Assembly: GCF_007120195.1 (NCBI RefSeq)
Contig: NZ_SKOG01000011.1
Span: 1 to 62,927 of the forward strand
DNA from: Aquisalimonas sp.
Lineage (GTDB): Bacteria; Pseudomonadota; Gammaproteobacteria; Nitrococcales; Aquisalimonadaceae
Reading direction: 5' to 3'
DNA: 62,927 nt
Of the stretch, positions 1 to 7,999 are shown one piece after another. The notes under the pieces were generated by a model that ran no database searches, was not told where the DNA came from, and saw only the letters and a program-made list of their open reading frames with translations. The position numbers and the translations under genes are program-made. Position 1 is the stretch's first letter; every line of letters begins with the position of its first letter.

Positions 1-1
1 A

Positions 2-343
2 ATCCTTTCTATCCTCATGAGTCGCGGCTGGCTCGGGGCGGAGGGGGTCGTGTGGATCATGGCCCTGTGGCTCGCCAAAGATGTCGTCTTGTATCCGCTC
101 TACCGTCCGGCACTGATGACAAATCAACAGGTAGACGCCGTGGCTAGCCTGGAGGGCTCTACTGGCTATGCCCGCACCGAGATCGCCGACCGGGGCTTGG
201 TGCTGGTCCGCGGCGAGTTCTGGCGAGCCCGCGCCACGTCAAACCCGATTCCTGTGGGCACCCGCATTCGTGTCCACGGCAGCGAAGGCCGTGTCCTCAT
301 TGTCGAAGCCTTGCGAGAGAGCACCCAAACGGCCGCCGAATAG
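2..343 (+). CDS. NfeD-like membrane-anchored protein, 5' partial
   Basis: The reading frame is open to the left edge, so the start probably lies outside the window (an internal ATG is at 17). A hydrophobic stretch (about the first 35 residues seen) is followed by a compact beta-rich domain with the pattern GSTGYARTEI...GLVLVRGEFWRARA...IPVGTRIRV, which is the OB-fold NfeD C-terminal pattern. NfeD-family proteins usually sit beside a stomatin/SPFH gene and are linked to membrane quality control; that partner would lie to the left and cannot be seen. Family assignment is good, exact role unknown. Confidence 0.7.
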   Translation: MLSILMSRGWLGAEGVVWIMALWLAKDVVLYPLYRPALMTNQQVDAVASLEGSTGYARTEIADRGLVLVRGEFWRARATSNPIPVGTRIRVHGSEGRVLIVEALRESTQTAAE

Positions 344-439
344 CATCGCGCGCACACCTTTCGGGTTGTATTGGAGCAGGGTGGCAACGGGGCTGTAACA
401 GATCAGGCATCCAGACGCGCTCGAGCGCGCCACCGTCAG

Positions 440-468
440 TTGACACCCCTTGGGGGCCTCCGTATGAT
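440..468 (+). promoter_or_regulatory. Sigma70 promoter of tRNA-Glu
   Basis: A perfect -35 (TTGACA, 440-445) and a strong -10 (TATGAT, 463-468) are separated by exactly 17 bases and followed by a GC-containing discriminator. The tRNA-Glu 5' end is 30 bases downstream of the -10. This is the best promoter in the window, as expected for a stable RNA gene. Confidence 0.85.
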
Positions 469-498
469 TCGCTCCAACTTGGCTGGGCCAAGGGCTGC

Positions 499-574
499 GT
501 CCCCTTCGTCTAGAGGCCTAGGACACCGCCCTTTCACGGCGGCGACAGGGGTTCGAATCCCCTAGGGGACGCCA
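499..574 (+). tRNA. tRNA-Glu (anticodon TTC)
   Basis: A 76-base cloverleaf: acceptor arm GTCCCCT/AGGGGAC with G discriminator and encoded CCA (572-574), anticodon stem CCGCC/GGCGG enclosing a loop with TTC at 533-535, and T arm with GTTCGAATCC. Everything downstream for 4 kb is accessory or decayed, so this tRNA could mark an island edge, but no duplicated 3' end was found. Confidence 0.95.
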
Positions 575-1144
575 CTTCGCAAGTCACTCTCCCGCAAAGC
601 CTTTTTCCGCTTATCCACAGGGTGCCACACCCCCTTTTTTGGTCGAACACGCGGCATACCCGGGCAGAATTCGGGCAACATTCGGGCACGACCCGGGCGT
701 GCTCATCGCACGGCGCCTTCCCGAGTCGCTTCCACGCGTCCGTCGGCTGTCCGACTGGTCGAGCGCCCCGAGGGTGCCGGCGCGTCGCTGCTAAAGAGCC
801 TGGCGCTCCAACACGCCGTCGAGCGGCTGGCCCTGCCGGCGCCCGGCGAGCGTGTCGGTGAAGGTGTCACGCGTCGAGCGCACGCCGCCGGGCGCAGCCT
901 TGCCGCTTTTGCATCCCTGGATGAACTCCCCTAAGCCATGCGCCACCACGATCGCTGGCACGCCTCCCGGTACGTGTTTGACGACAGCCCCGGTATCGCC
1001 CTTACAGGCGAGGGCTGGGATATTGAGGGCTCGCAGCCGTTCTCATGGGAGGGTCTGGAGTGAGGCGCGGCATGGACCGCTGAGCGTCAAAGCCACCGAC
1101 TCAGCCCCGCTCGGTCCGGCCGGCGGGTTGTCTCGTGGAACGTG
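575..1144. other. Long gap with possible gene remnants
   Basis: No convincing gene. The plus frame from about 722 to the TAA at 932-934 has coding-like, Ala/Leu/Arg/Glu-rich composition without a good start, and looks like the tail of a lost gene. A 41-codon ORF (ATG 938, TGA 1061-1063) follows, with the peptide segment RWHASRYVFDDSPGIALTGE; I do not recognise it and see no clear ribosome binding site. Probably decayed DNA downstream of the tRNA gene. Confidence 0.3.
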
Positions 1145-1420
1145 TCAGAAAGCCTTGTCGAGCCCAGCCTGCTCCAGTACGGCGACGTGCGTCGAATCGT
1201 GACGCGAAGCTATCACGTGGAACGGGAGTTCATGGTCCTCGATAGGCAACGAGATGCCATTGGCTTCCAGCAACGCGGGCACAAGAACGCGCAGCTTCTC
1301 GATCAGCGCCTCTACCGTCTCGGTTTCCGTGGCCAATCCAGGCACATCGTCGCTCTCGGCAACCCAAACGGATGCCTCAGGGTCCCAGATGGCTTCAATT
1401 CTTGCGGTATGGCGGCTCAT
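1145..1420 (-). CDS. DUF1902 / HicB-like small protein
   Basis: A 91-residue protein with the DUF1902 pattern: an N-terminal strand-rich segment (RIEAIWDPEASVWVAESDDV) followed by PGLATE and a helix EALIEKLRVLVP. DUF1902 shares the HicB-type fold found in antitoxins. The ATG at 1420 is preferred over a GTG at 1435 because an AGGTGG ribosome site lies about 11 bases before it and homologues begin MSRHT. No HicA-like toxin gene is visible on either side, so it is orphaned or has lost its partner. Toxin-antitoxin function is only inferred. Confidence 0.75.
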   Translation of the reverse strand: MSRHTARIEAIWDPEASVWVAESDDVPGLATETETVEALIEKLRVLVPALLEANGISLPIEDHELPFHVIASRHDSTHVAVLEQAGLDKAF

Positions 1421-1781
1421 ACTCAGCAAACCCACCTGGCAAATGGTCGGAAATCGTCGTCTATAGTCGTCCCTGATCGTACACCGTCATGCTTGGACTT
1501 ACTTCCCCCAGTGTCAAGATATTGCCAATCAACTCGCCTCCTTAGCTTCTAACCTATCACAAGGGGGCTCGGGTTGGTGGCCTGCGGGATCTCCGTTCCC
1601 TGATGGCGCCAACTACGAATGCTGCAAAACGCGTCGCTTTCCCGAGCTTGCGCACAAGCATTTTCCTGTGGAGCTTGGCGGACATGTGGCCAACCGGGAC
1701 ATTCCCCGAGTTCCGGGGTCACCGCACCCGGGGTCAGTGGTGCGGTGCCGTCCTATCGGTACAGGGGTCTCTCGCCGACCT
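1421..1781. other. Gap with one copy of a direct repeat; possible remnant
   Basis: Between the DUF1902 gene and the convergently placed end of the nucleotide-binding gene. It contains the left copy of a 40-bp direct repeat (1569-1608). A plus-strand frame through 1571-1780 reads without stops (PDGANYECCKTRRF...) but has no start and no family I recognise. Confidence 0.3.
1569..1608 (+). repeat. 40-bp direct repeat, left copy
   Basis: Matches 4879-4918 at 37 of 40 positions, including the shared core CTGCGGGATCTCCGT. The pair encloses 3.3 kb of decayed and stress-type genes. It may be the edge of a lost mobile element or a duplicated gene fragment. Confidence 0.7.
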
Positions 1782-2255
1782 TCAGGCGAAACCGGGCGGG
1801 TTCCACTCGTCCATCATGCGCCGACGTGCCGCTTCCAGGCGCTCCGACATCAGGCTCGAGAACCGCTTCATCATTGCGTAGCCGAATGCAGGATCTTCCT
1901 CGCAGCGGGCCAGAATGGCGGCGGCATCGAATTCGAGAAGGGTGGTTTCCCGTTCGGCGCGCGCTTGGAATGTCCACTTATACGGTGAAACGAGCCAGGA
2001 CCAACCAAGGACTTTTCCGTCGCAAAGACGCTGTACTTCCAGTGAAGGGCCTGAAATGGCTGGGATCTCGATGAGCAACTCGCCGCTGCGTACGACATAA
2101 AACGCGGTGGCCCGCTCACCCTGACGAAACAGAACATCGCCCTTGTTGAGTTTGCGTTCCTGAGCGCATTCACCGAGGAACAGCAGGAATTCATTGTCGA
2201 GGCCGGAGAGCAACGGCAGTTTCGCCAGCTCTTGCTGTATCTGGGTTCGGTTCAT
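1782..2255 (-). CDS. Single-domain cyclic-nucleotide-binding-like protein (copy 1)
   Basis: A 157-residue protein made of one CRP-type beta-roll (about 10-125) plus a C-terminal helix; there is no helix-turn-helix, so it is not a classical transcription factor. The beta-roll has LFRQGERATAFYVVRSGELLIEIP. The segment that usually carries the phosphate-binding E and R reads VLGWSWLVSPYKWTFQARA, so cAMP binding in the usual manner is doubtful. Start at 2255 is set by AAGGAAAGGA upstream. A close paralogue lies at 30961-31434 with the same length and an identical last 23 residues. It stands beside a decayed Lon-like gene and a host-attachment-family gene, suggesting a stress role. Confidence 0.88.
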   Translation of the reverse strand: MNRTQIQQELAKLPLLSGLDNEFLLFLGECAQERKLNKGDVLFRQGERATAFYVVRSGELLIEIPAISGPSLEVQRLCDGKVLGWSWLVSPYKWTFQARAERETTLLEFDAAAILARCEEDPAFGYAMMKRFSSLMSERLEAARRRMMDEWNPPGFA

Positions 2256-2923
2256 CGTTCCTTTCCTTGTGTCGAGGGCCCAGCCAGGGCGGCCCGGGCC
2301 GAAGATTGGTTTGCGATATTCCAAAGGATCTGAACCCGGAGGTCGGTCCGCGGACTATGTCCTGGGCTAAGCGCCGTTGGCCGTGACGGTGGAGCCGGCG
2401 GTGATAAGGGGCCTCGTCGCCAAGTGGATTGCGCACGGCCTGAGCAATGTTGTCCGCTGGCCCGCCTCGGTCCGCCGGAACGGGGGTAACGTTCTGGCCA
2501 GGTCTGCCCTGAAGGGCACCGCGTTGACTCCGCGTTACCGCGATAATCCAGTGCAATGCGTCCCATGACATCAGTCTTTCGTTTCCGTCGATGGCCATCG
2601 CTGCTGGGGTCACTTGAAACCCACTCGGGCCGCGTGTTTGCCGGGACAGGACACTAGCAGTTGCCATGGTTGAGCGGATTGACTTGGGTCAGGAATTTGG
2701 TGAGATCCGCCGGTGTGGGGATGCCTGCGTCGCCGAATCGTCCCGTTGCGAGTGCCTGTTTTCTCGGCCGATCGACCGAGGAGCCGCAGGAGTTTTTCCT
2801 GGAACCTGCCGCGCCGGCCTGCCGGGTGTTTGCGCACCCGCGAGCGTTGCATGCATGGCTGGAAATTAGCAAATGCTCCTGCTCGCAGTTAGCGGTCGCA
2901 TTCAACAGCCACGGCAGCGTTAC
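2256..2923. other. Gap without a recognisable gene
   Basis: About 670 bases with several unlikely short frames on both strands and no credible start. A half copy of the dispersed repeat (ACAGGACACTA, 2646-2656) is present. The stretch from about 2670 may include the lost N-terminal part of the Lon-like pseudogene that follows, but I could not match it to that family. Confidence 0.4.
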
Positions 2924-4026
2924 GGCGAGTTGCCTATGGATGTGGCCTATCTCGATGCCATCCGCGGTGATCTCATCGAGCACTAGGTTCACGAGGGTGC
3001 AGGGGTAACTGACTTCTCGCTGATTCGACCCGGGGCCTTTCATTGGGCAAACGGAGGCTATCTCCTGGTGGATGCGCACAACGTACTGACTCAGCCGTTT
3101 GCTTGGGAAACCCTGAAACGCTTCCCGTTTGCCGCCGAAGTCCGCGCGGAGCCCCTGAAGAGGAACTACGGGGTCTGGACAACGGTCAGCCCGGAGGACG
3201 AGCGGTCACCGACCTCTTGGTGGAAGCGGATTACTACGCCAGGGACAAGCACGGGGCGCACATCTCCCGTGCTCGGATCGAGCAGGGCCTGGATGCTCAG
3301 GAATTCCGGGGTCGCGGCTAAGAGAGCGCAGTCGCGAGATGGTGCGCCGTGGCATTGAGGTCGTTCATGCTACGGGGCGGTCCGTGGACTCGGTCAACGG
3401 GTTGTCGGTCCTGCAGCCGGGTGAGTTCGCCTTTGGTCTGCCCGCGCGCATTACCGCCACGGCCCGCCCCGGCCGGGGGCAGTTGGTGGACATAGAGCGT
3501 GAGGCAAAGCTTGTTGGCAACGTCCATTTCAAGGGCGTGATAATCCTGGCGCGTTACCTGGCGAGCCGCGACGCGCCCGATAGCGAGCCGTCACTATCTG
3601 CCAGCCTTGCGTTCGAACAATCGTATCTCCATGTCGACGGCGACAGCGCCTCGATGGCAGAACGTGGTGTGCTGTGGTCCGCCATCTCCCATTTCCGTTG
3701 AACCGGACCATCGCCGTGACGGGCGCCATGAACCAGCAAGGCGAGGGGCAGGCGGCCGGTGGTGTGGGTGGTGTGAACGGGAAGATCAAGGGCTTCTCCG
3801 AGACGTGTCGTGATGGCCGGCCTTGATGGCACTGGGGGGTCGCTCTCCCGGCGGCAAACGTCTCACATCTGTGCTGTGCCAGTATGTGCGGGATCCTGTT
3901 ACCCAAGGGCGTTTCAAAGTGTATGCGCTGAACCACGTCGACGATGCAATGGCGCTGCTTACAGGGATGGCGCCTGGTGAGCGTACCGATGATCAGGCCT
4001 GGTCCGAAGGGTCCATCTCTCTGTAG
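2924..4026 (+). pseudogene. Decayed Lon-like ATP-dependent protease (LonB/YcbZ type)
   Basis: Five consecutive blocks match the C-terminal half of the AAA_32/Lon-like protease family, but each lies in a different frame: 2924-3204 (VTDFSLIRPGAF...ANGGYLLVDA, with an in-frame TAG at 2984), 3205-3321 (LLVEADYYARDKHGAHISRA), 3339-3701 (VNGLSVLQPGEFAFGLPARI and the catalytic-serine motif GDSASMAE), about 3698-3827 (VTGAMNQQGEGQAAGG and the lysine motif NGKIKGF), and 3823-4026 (VYALNHVDDAMALLTGM). The family is about 800 residues; the ATPase N-terminal half is missing or unrecognisable. Both protease catalytic residues survive, but frameshifts and the stop rule out a functional product. Decay looks fairly recent because the blocks remain readable. 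Confidence 0.88.
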
Positions 4027-4235
4027 AGCGGCTGCGCCGCAAGCGTCCCGGTCGTCTCATCGCAGCCCTGAGGGCTGCACCGCCGAACGTCTTGGGGCGC
4101 CTGGAAAACTTGGCCGATGAGGTGGCCTGCCTGTAGATGACGCCCCACTTCGGTGCAGTGGGGCAGTTCTACGAGGATTTCAGTCAGGTCAGCGACGACG
4201 CTGTGGTGGCACTGCTCAATGGTTGGCTCTCCGGG
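4023..4235 (+). pseudogene. Phosphoribosyltransferase C-terminal remnant
   Basis: A fragment of about 70 codons resembles the end of the COG1926-type phosphoribosyltransferase family: RLRRKRPGRLIAALRAAPPN, then LADEVACL, an in-frame TAG at 4134-4136, and FGAVGQFYEDFSQVSDDAVV. Homologues read ...CLETP at the point of the stop, so the TAG fits a point mutation. The upstream two thirds of the gene are absent, replaced by the Lon-like remnant, implying a deletion that joined two neighbouring genes. Assignment is from memory of the family motif. Confidence 0.7.
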
Positions 4236-4252
4236 CGCCGTGGGGTGCCTGA

Positions 4253-4693
4253 TCACAGCCGCTCGGGGAGGAGCTCGCGAATCTCATCGGTGCGTTCCAC
4301 CGCCGCGAGGTCCTTGTCGATCTCCATCACGATGCTCTCCGTGACCGCCGCCGGTAGTGCATCCCGGAGCAGGCCGAGAAAGTGCGGTGGGGCGGTGAGA
4401 ACCAGACGCTCGAAAGCGCCTTCATAGTGTTGTTTTGCGAGTTGGTCGCCGACGGTGTGCGCGAACCGAATCGCCTCCTGTTCGGAGGGGGAGTGGCGCT
4501 TGCCCATGGCATGCCGGCCCTTGCCACTGGTATCGAAGGAGCGTCCGGGACGGTCCGCGTTGATGTCCTGATCGTGAAGCCGTCCTTCCGGGTGGACAAG
4601 GTCTTGGACTTCCGTAAGCGGCCCTTTCGGGCTGGACAGCGAGAAGAACCGTGCACGAGCCCGATTGGCAACGACTACCCACGTTGATTTCAT
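4253..4693 (-). CDS. Host-attachment family protein (baeRF-like)
   Basis: A 146-residue protein starting MKSTWVVVANRARARFF with the DINADRPGRSFD, HSPSEQEAIRFA and LVLTAPPHFLGLLRDAL blocks of the family first named for a protein required for attachment to host cells. The fold is related to release factor eRF1 domain 2, and the true role in free-living bacteria is unknown. It is intact although its neighbours on the plus strand are broken. In other Proteobacteria such genes tend to occur with Lon-like proteases and phosphoribosyltransferases in stress clusters, which fits the remnants here. Confidence 0.85.
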   Translation of the reverse strand: MKSTWVVVANRARARFFSLSSPKGPLTEVQDLVHPEGRLHDQDINADRPGRSFDTSGKGRHAMGKRHSPSEQEAIRFAHTVGDQLAKQHYEGAFERLVLTAPPHFLGLLRDALPAAVTESIVMEIDKDLAAVERTDEIRELLPERL

Positions 4694-4878
4694 TTATGCC
4701 CCGCCCAGGTAACTAGGCAAGAATACTACCCCACCGCCGCATAGCGGGGTGTTGACGCCGGTCAAGTTCATGCAGGTTGGCTTCCCATCGTGCGCGTAAG
4801 TGCCGGGGGGTTGAAGGTCGGTATGGGAGTGAGCGTCGCGAATTGCGTTTCACTCAGAAGACCGTCTGACGGGGCGTC

Positions 4879-4918
4879 TCGGGTTGATGGTCTGCGGGAT
4901 CTCCGTCCCCTGATGGCG
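4879..4918 (+). repeat. 40-bp direct repeat, right copy
   Basis: Second copy of the repeat at 1569-1608 (three mismatches), lying in the 300-bp gap before the gamma-glutamylcyclotransferase-like gene. No further copies were noticed in the window. Confidence 0.7.
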
Positions 4919-4994
4919 ACATTTGGTTCCGCCGAACGGTACCCGTCAGAATGGACTTCGAGCTTGGAGGTGGCTGCCCTGGGATGGAGTAAGC

Positions 4995-5384
4995 ATGTTG
5001 CGCGAGCGGGTATTGGTTTACGGGACGCTGCGCCGTGGGGGAAGTAATCACCTGCTGCTTGAGGACGCTCGGCAGCTTGGCACGCTTGTCACGGAGCCGT
5101 TGTATCGCATGCTGGACCTGGGGCCTTACCCTGGCGTGGTCCCCGGCGGAGAAACTCCGATTCACGGCGAGGTCTACGCGGTGACGCCGGTGGAGTTCCG
5201 GCGTCTCGACGCACTCGAGGATTACCCGCGCTCCTACACGCGCGAGCGCATCGCCACGCCCTGGGGCCCGAGCTGGATGTACCTGTATCGCCCCCGCGGG
5301 CAGCGATGGCCCGAAGTCCCGTCCGGAGACTGGTTCCACCATGTCGGCCTGCAGCGCGTGCGCCGGGGCCGCGGCGCCCGGTAG
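4995..5384 (+). CDS. Gamma-glutamylcyclotransferase-like (AIG2/YtfP) protein
   Basis: A 129-residue protein with the diagnostic N-terminal loop VYGTLRRGGSNH, the GPYPGVVPGG turn and the acidic segment RLDALEDYP that holds the catalytic glutamate. Proteins of this fold open gamma-glutamyl-amine bonds or process related amides; the true substrate of bacterial YtfP-like members is mostly unknown. The start at 4995 follows a GGAG site and removes an upstream extension that lacks family similarity. It marks the return to ordinary gene content after the decayed stretch. Confidence 0.88.
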   Translation: MLRERVLVYGTLRRGGSNHLLLEDARQLGTLVTEPLYRMLDLGPYPGVVPGGETPIHGEVYAVTPVEFRRLDALEDYPRSYTRERIATPWGPSWMYLYRPRGQRWPEVPSGDWFHHVGLQRVRRGRGAR

Positions 5385-5573
5385 CAAGCGCCCCGGACGA
5401 TTGTTCAATTGCCCTCGCCCCGTGGAAAGAAAAAGTAAGCGACTGCGCTTATACTGGTTTGTAGGGTCGCGGCTCAGGGAGAATGAATAGAGCAAACCCC
5501 ATTCGATTCACGAAGACGTCGGTTATTCAGTGGGGCTACTACGCAACCGGTGTCAAAGCGGAGGAGAAAAGCC

Positions 5574-6095
5574 ATGGCAATGGCTCTGCAACTGGAAGCC
5601 GAGAAATGTACGGGCTGTCTGCAGTGCGAGATGGCCTGTTCCTATGAAAACGAGGGCGTCTTCAACCCGGCGAAGTCCCGCATCAAGGTCTTTACGTTCC
5701 ACGAAGAGGGCAAGTTCGCGCCCTATACCTGCACGCAATGCGAAGAAGCATGGTGCATGCACGCCTGTCCGGTGGAAGCCATTGTCGTGGACATGGCCAC
5801 CGGCGCAAAAAACGTGCTGGAAGATGTCTGCGTGGGGTGCAAGGTGTGCACGATCGCCTGTCCGTTCGGCACGGTTAATTACGAGCCCGACTCCGGCAAG
5901 GTCATCAAGTGCGATCTGTGTGGCGGCGACCCCTGGTGTGCCAAGGCCTGTCCGACGGGCGCCATCACCTACGTGGACGACTCCGACACCACGTACGAGC
6001 GTATGCGTGCGTGGGCACAACAGGCGCCTTCGGCCCCGGCCCGGTTCAATCCGCCGCAGCCAAAGAGCGTGCAGATATTCGACCGCGAGTCGTGA
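5574..6095 (+). CDS. aorA: Ferredoxin-type electron-transfer subunit of aldehyde oxidoreductase
   Basis: A 173-residue protein with sixteen cysteines in four clusters (12/15/18/22, 53/56/61/65, 86/89/92/96, 113/116/122/126), enough for four [4Fe-4S] centres. This is the small subunit arrangement next to AOR enzymes such as that of Aromatoleum. It should pass electrons from the tungsten subunit to the FAD subunit encoded two genes on. The start at 5574 has GGAGGAG seven bases upstream. It is first of a five-gene operon; a -10-like TATACT lies at 5450-5455 without a good -35. The symbol follows the Aromatoleum operon and is by analogy. Confidence 0.85.
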   Translation: MAMALQLEAEKCTGCLQCEMACSYENEGVFNPAKSRIKVFTFHEEGKFAPYTCTQCEEAWCMHACPVEAIVVDMATGAKNVLEDVCVGCKVCTIACPFGTVNYEPDSGKVIKCDLCGGDPWCAKACPTGAITYVDDSDTTYERMRAWAQQAPSAPARFNPPQPKSVQIFDRES

Positions 6096-6110
6096 GGGGA
6101 GGGTGACACC

Positions 6111-7961
6111 ATGGCCTGGACAGGAAACGTATTGCGGGTAAACCTCACTGCCGGCACGGTGGCGAGTGAGCCGCTGAACAAACAATGGGCGCGCGACTAC
6201 CTCGGGCAGCGCGGTCTGGCGACTAAATACCTGGCCGAAGAGGTGGATCCCACCGTCGACGCACTCGGCCCTGACAACAAGCTGATCATGGTCACCGGGC
6301 CATTAACCGGCACCATGGCCTCCACCGGTGGCCGCTATTCCGTGGTGACGAAAAGCCCGCTGACCGGCGCCGTCGCTTGTTCCAATTCCGGGGGCTTCAT
6401 TGGTGCGGAGCTTAAAATGGCCGGCTGGGACATGATTATTTTTGAGGGCAAGTCGCCGCAGCCGGTTTATCTGAGCATCCAGAACGAGAAGGCCGAGCTC
6501 CTGCCGGCTGACCAGATTTGGGGGCGTTCGATTTGGGAGGCCGATGGCATCCTGCACAAACTCCACCAGGATCCGGATATCCGCATCTGTTGCGTCGGCC
6601 GCGCTGCGGAAGCAGGCAATCTCTACGCAGCCATCGTCAACGACCTCCACCGGGCCGCGGGGCGTTCCGGGGTGGGCACGGTCATGGCGTCCAAGCACTT
6701 GAAGGCGGTGGTGGTGCGCGGCACCCGCGGTGTCGGCAATATCAAGGATCCGCTGCGCTTCATGCAGGCGACTGAGGCCGGCAAGAAGGTGTTGTCGGAT
6801 AATGCCGTCACCGGGGGTGGATTGCCCCAGTACGGCACGCAGGTGCTCATGAATGTCATCAACGAAATGGCCGCCATGCCGACCCGCAACATGAGAGAGG
6901 TCCAGTTCGAGGGGGCGCATCGCATCTCCGGCGAGGCCATGCATGAGCCCCGGCAGAGCGACGGCAAACCCAATCTCACAACCAACGCCGCGTGCTTCGC
7001 CTGCACCATTGCCTGCGGTCGGATCGCCACCATCGACAAGGGGCACTACACGGTTCAGAACAAACCGGAGTATTGGCAGGCCTCCGGCGGCTTGGAGTAC
7101 GAAGCGGCCTGGGCGCTCGGCTCGGATACCGGCGTTGATGACATCAACGCGCTGACCTACGCCAACTTTCTGTGCAATGAAGATGGCATGGACCCCATTT
7201 CCTTTGGCGCCACCGTGGCCGCGGCCATGGAGCTCTACGAGATGGGGGCACTGACGAAAGAGGAGACCGGTGGCATCGAGTTGAAATTCGGCTCGGCTGA
7301 GGCGCTGACTCAGTGCGCTGAGCTAACGGCGCATGGCGAGGGTTTTGGCAAGGAGCTGGGCCTGGGGTCGAAGCGGCTGTGCGAGAAGTACGGCCACCCG
7401 GATCTGTCCATGACGGTCAAGGGGCAGGAGTTCCCGGCCTATGACCCCCGCGGTATCCAGGGCATGGGACTGGCCTATGCCACCTCCAATCGAGGCGCCT
7501 GCCATCTCCGCGGTTACACCGTCTCGTCGGAAGTGTTGGGCATCCCGGAGAAAACGGATCCGTTGGCGACCGAAGGCAAGCCCGAACTGGTCAAGGCCTT
7601 CCAGGACGCCACAGCGGTTGTCGATTCCAGCGGCCTGTGTGTCTTCACGACCTTTGCTTGGACACTGGATGACATCGCCCCGCAGATTGACGCGGCGTGT
7701 GACGGCGAGTGGACCACGGAGTATCTGCTGGAGGTCGGCGAGCGGATCTGGAACCTGGAGCGTGATTTCAACCTGCGCGCCGGGTTGACCGGCAAGGACG
7801 ACACGCTGCCCAAGCGGTTGCGCAAGGACGCCGCCAATGTCGGGCCCGCCAAGGGAATGGTCAACGATGTCCATGCCATGATGCCGAAGTACTACGCGAT
7901 TCGCGGCTGGACCCCCGAGGGCGAGCTGACTGAGCAGACGCGGCAGCGTCTCGGGCTTTAG
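6111..7961 (+). CDS. aorB: Tungsten-containing aldehyde:ferredoxin oxidoreductase
   Basis: A 616-residue enzyme that oxidises aldehydes to carboxylic acids (some members also reduce acids) using a tungsto-bispterin cofactor and a [4Fe-4S] cluster. The N-terminal domain runs GNVLRVNLTAG...GPLTGT. The cluster ligands are C295, C298 and C302 (CFACTIAC) with the distal cysteine in SSGLCVFTTF near residue 507. Length equals the family norm. It starts 15 bases after aorA. Its natural substrate is open; detoxifying or using aldehydes from alcohol or amino-acid metabolism is plausible, and a zinc alcohol dehydrogenase gene occurs elsewhere in the window. Confidence 0.93.
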   Translation: MAWTGNVLRVNLTAGTVASEPLNKQWARDYLGQRGLATKYLAEEVDPTVDALGPDNKLIMVTGPLTGTMASTGGRYSVVTKSPLTGAVACSNSGGFIGAELKMAGWDMIIFEGKSPQPVYLSIQNEKAELLPADQIWGRSIWEADGILHKLHQDPDIRICCVGRAAEAGNLYAAIVNDLHRAAGRSGVGTVMASKHLKAVVVRGTRGVGNIKDPLRFMQATEAGKKVLSDNAVTGGGLPQYGTQVLMNVINEMAAMPTRNMREVQFEGAHRISGEAMHEPRQSDGKPNLTTNAACFACTIACGRIATIDKGHYTVQNKPEYWQASGGLEYEAAWALGSDTGVDDINALTYANFLCNEDGMDPISFGATVAAAMELYEMGALTKEETGGIELKFGSAEALTQCAELTAHGEGFGKELGLGSKRLCEKYGHPDLSMTVKGQEFPAYDPRGIQGMGLAYATSNRGACHLRGYTVSSEVLGIPEKTDPLATEGKPELVKAFQDATAVVDSSGLCVFTTFAWTLDDIAPQIDAACDGEWTTEYLLEVGERIWNLERDFNLRAGLTGKDDTLPKRLRKDAANVGPAKGMVNDVHAMMPKYYAIRGWTPEGELTEQTRQRLGL

Positions 7962-7999
7962 GCACTCGTCGGCGCGTGATCTTATAAGGAGACTCGCTC

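Noticed and set aside
2984-4136. In-frame TAG codons in the Lon-like and phosphoribosyltransferase regions as recoded amino acids
   Set aside because: Frameshifts accompany the stops and other genes end normally at TAG, so decay is the simple explanation.
3993-4256. Minus-strand ORF of 87 codons next to the host-attachment gene
   Set aside because: It mirrors the phosphoribosyltransferase remnant, whose plus-strand reading matches a known family.
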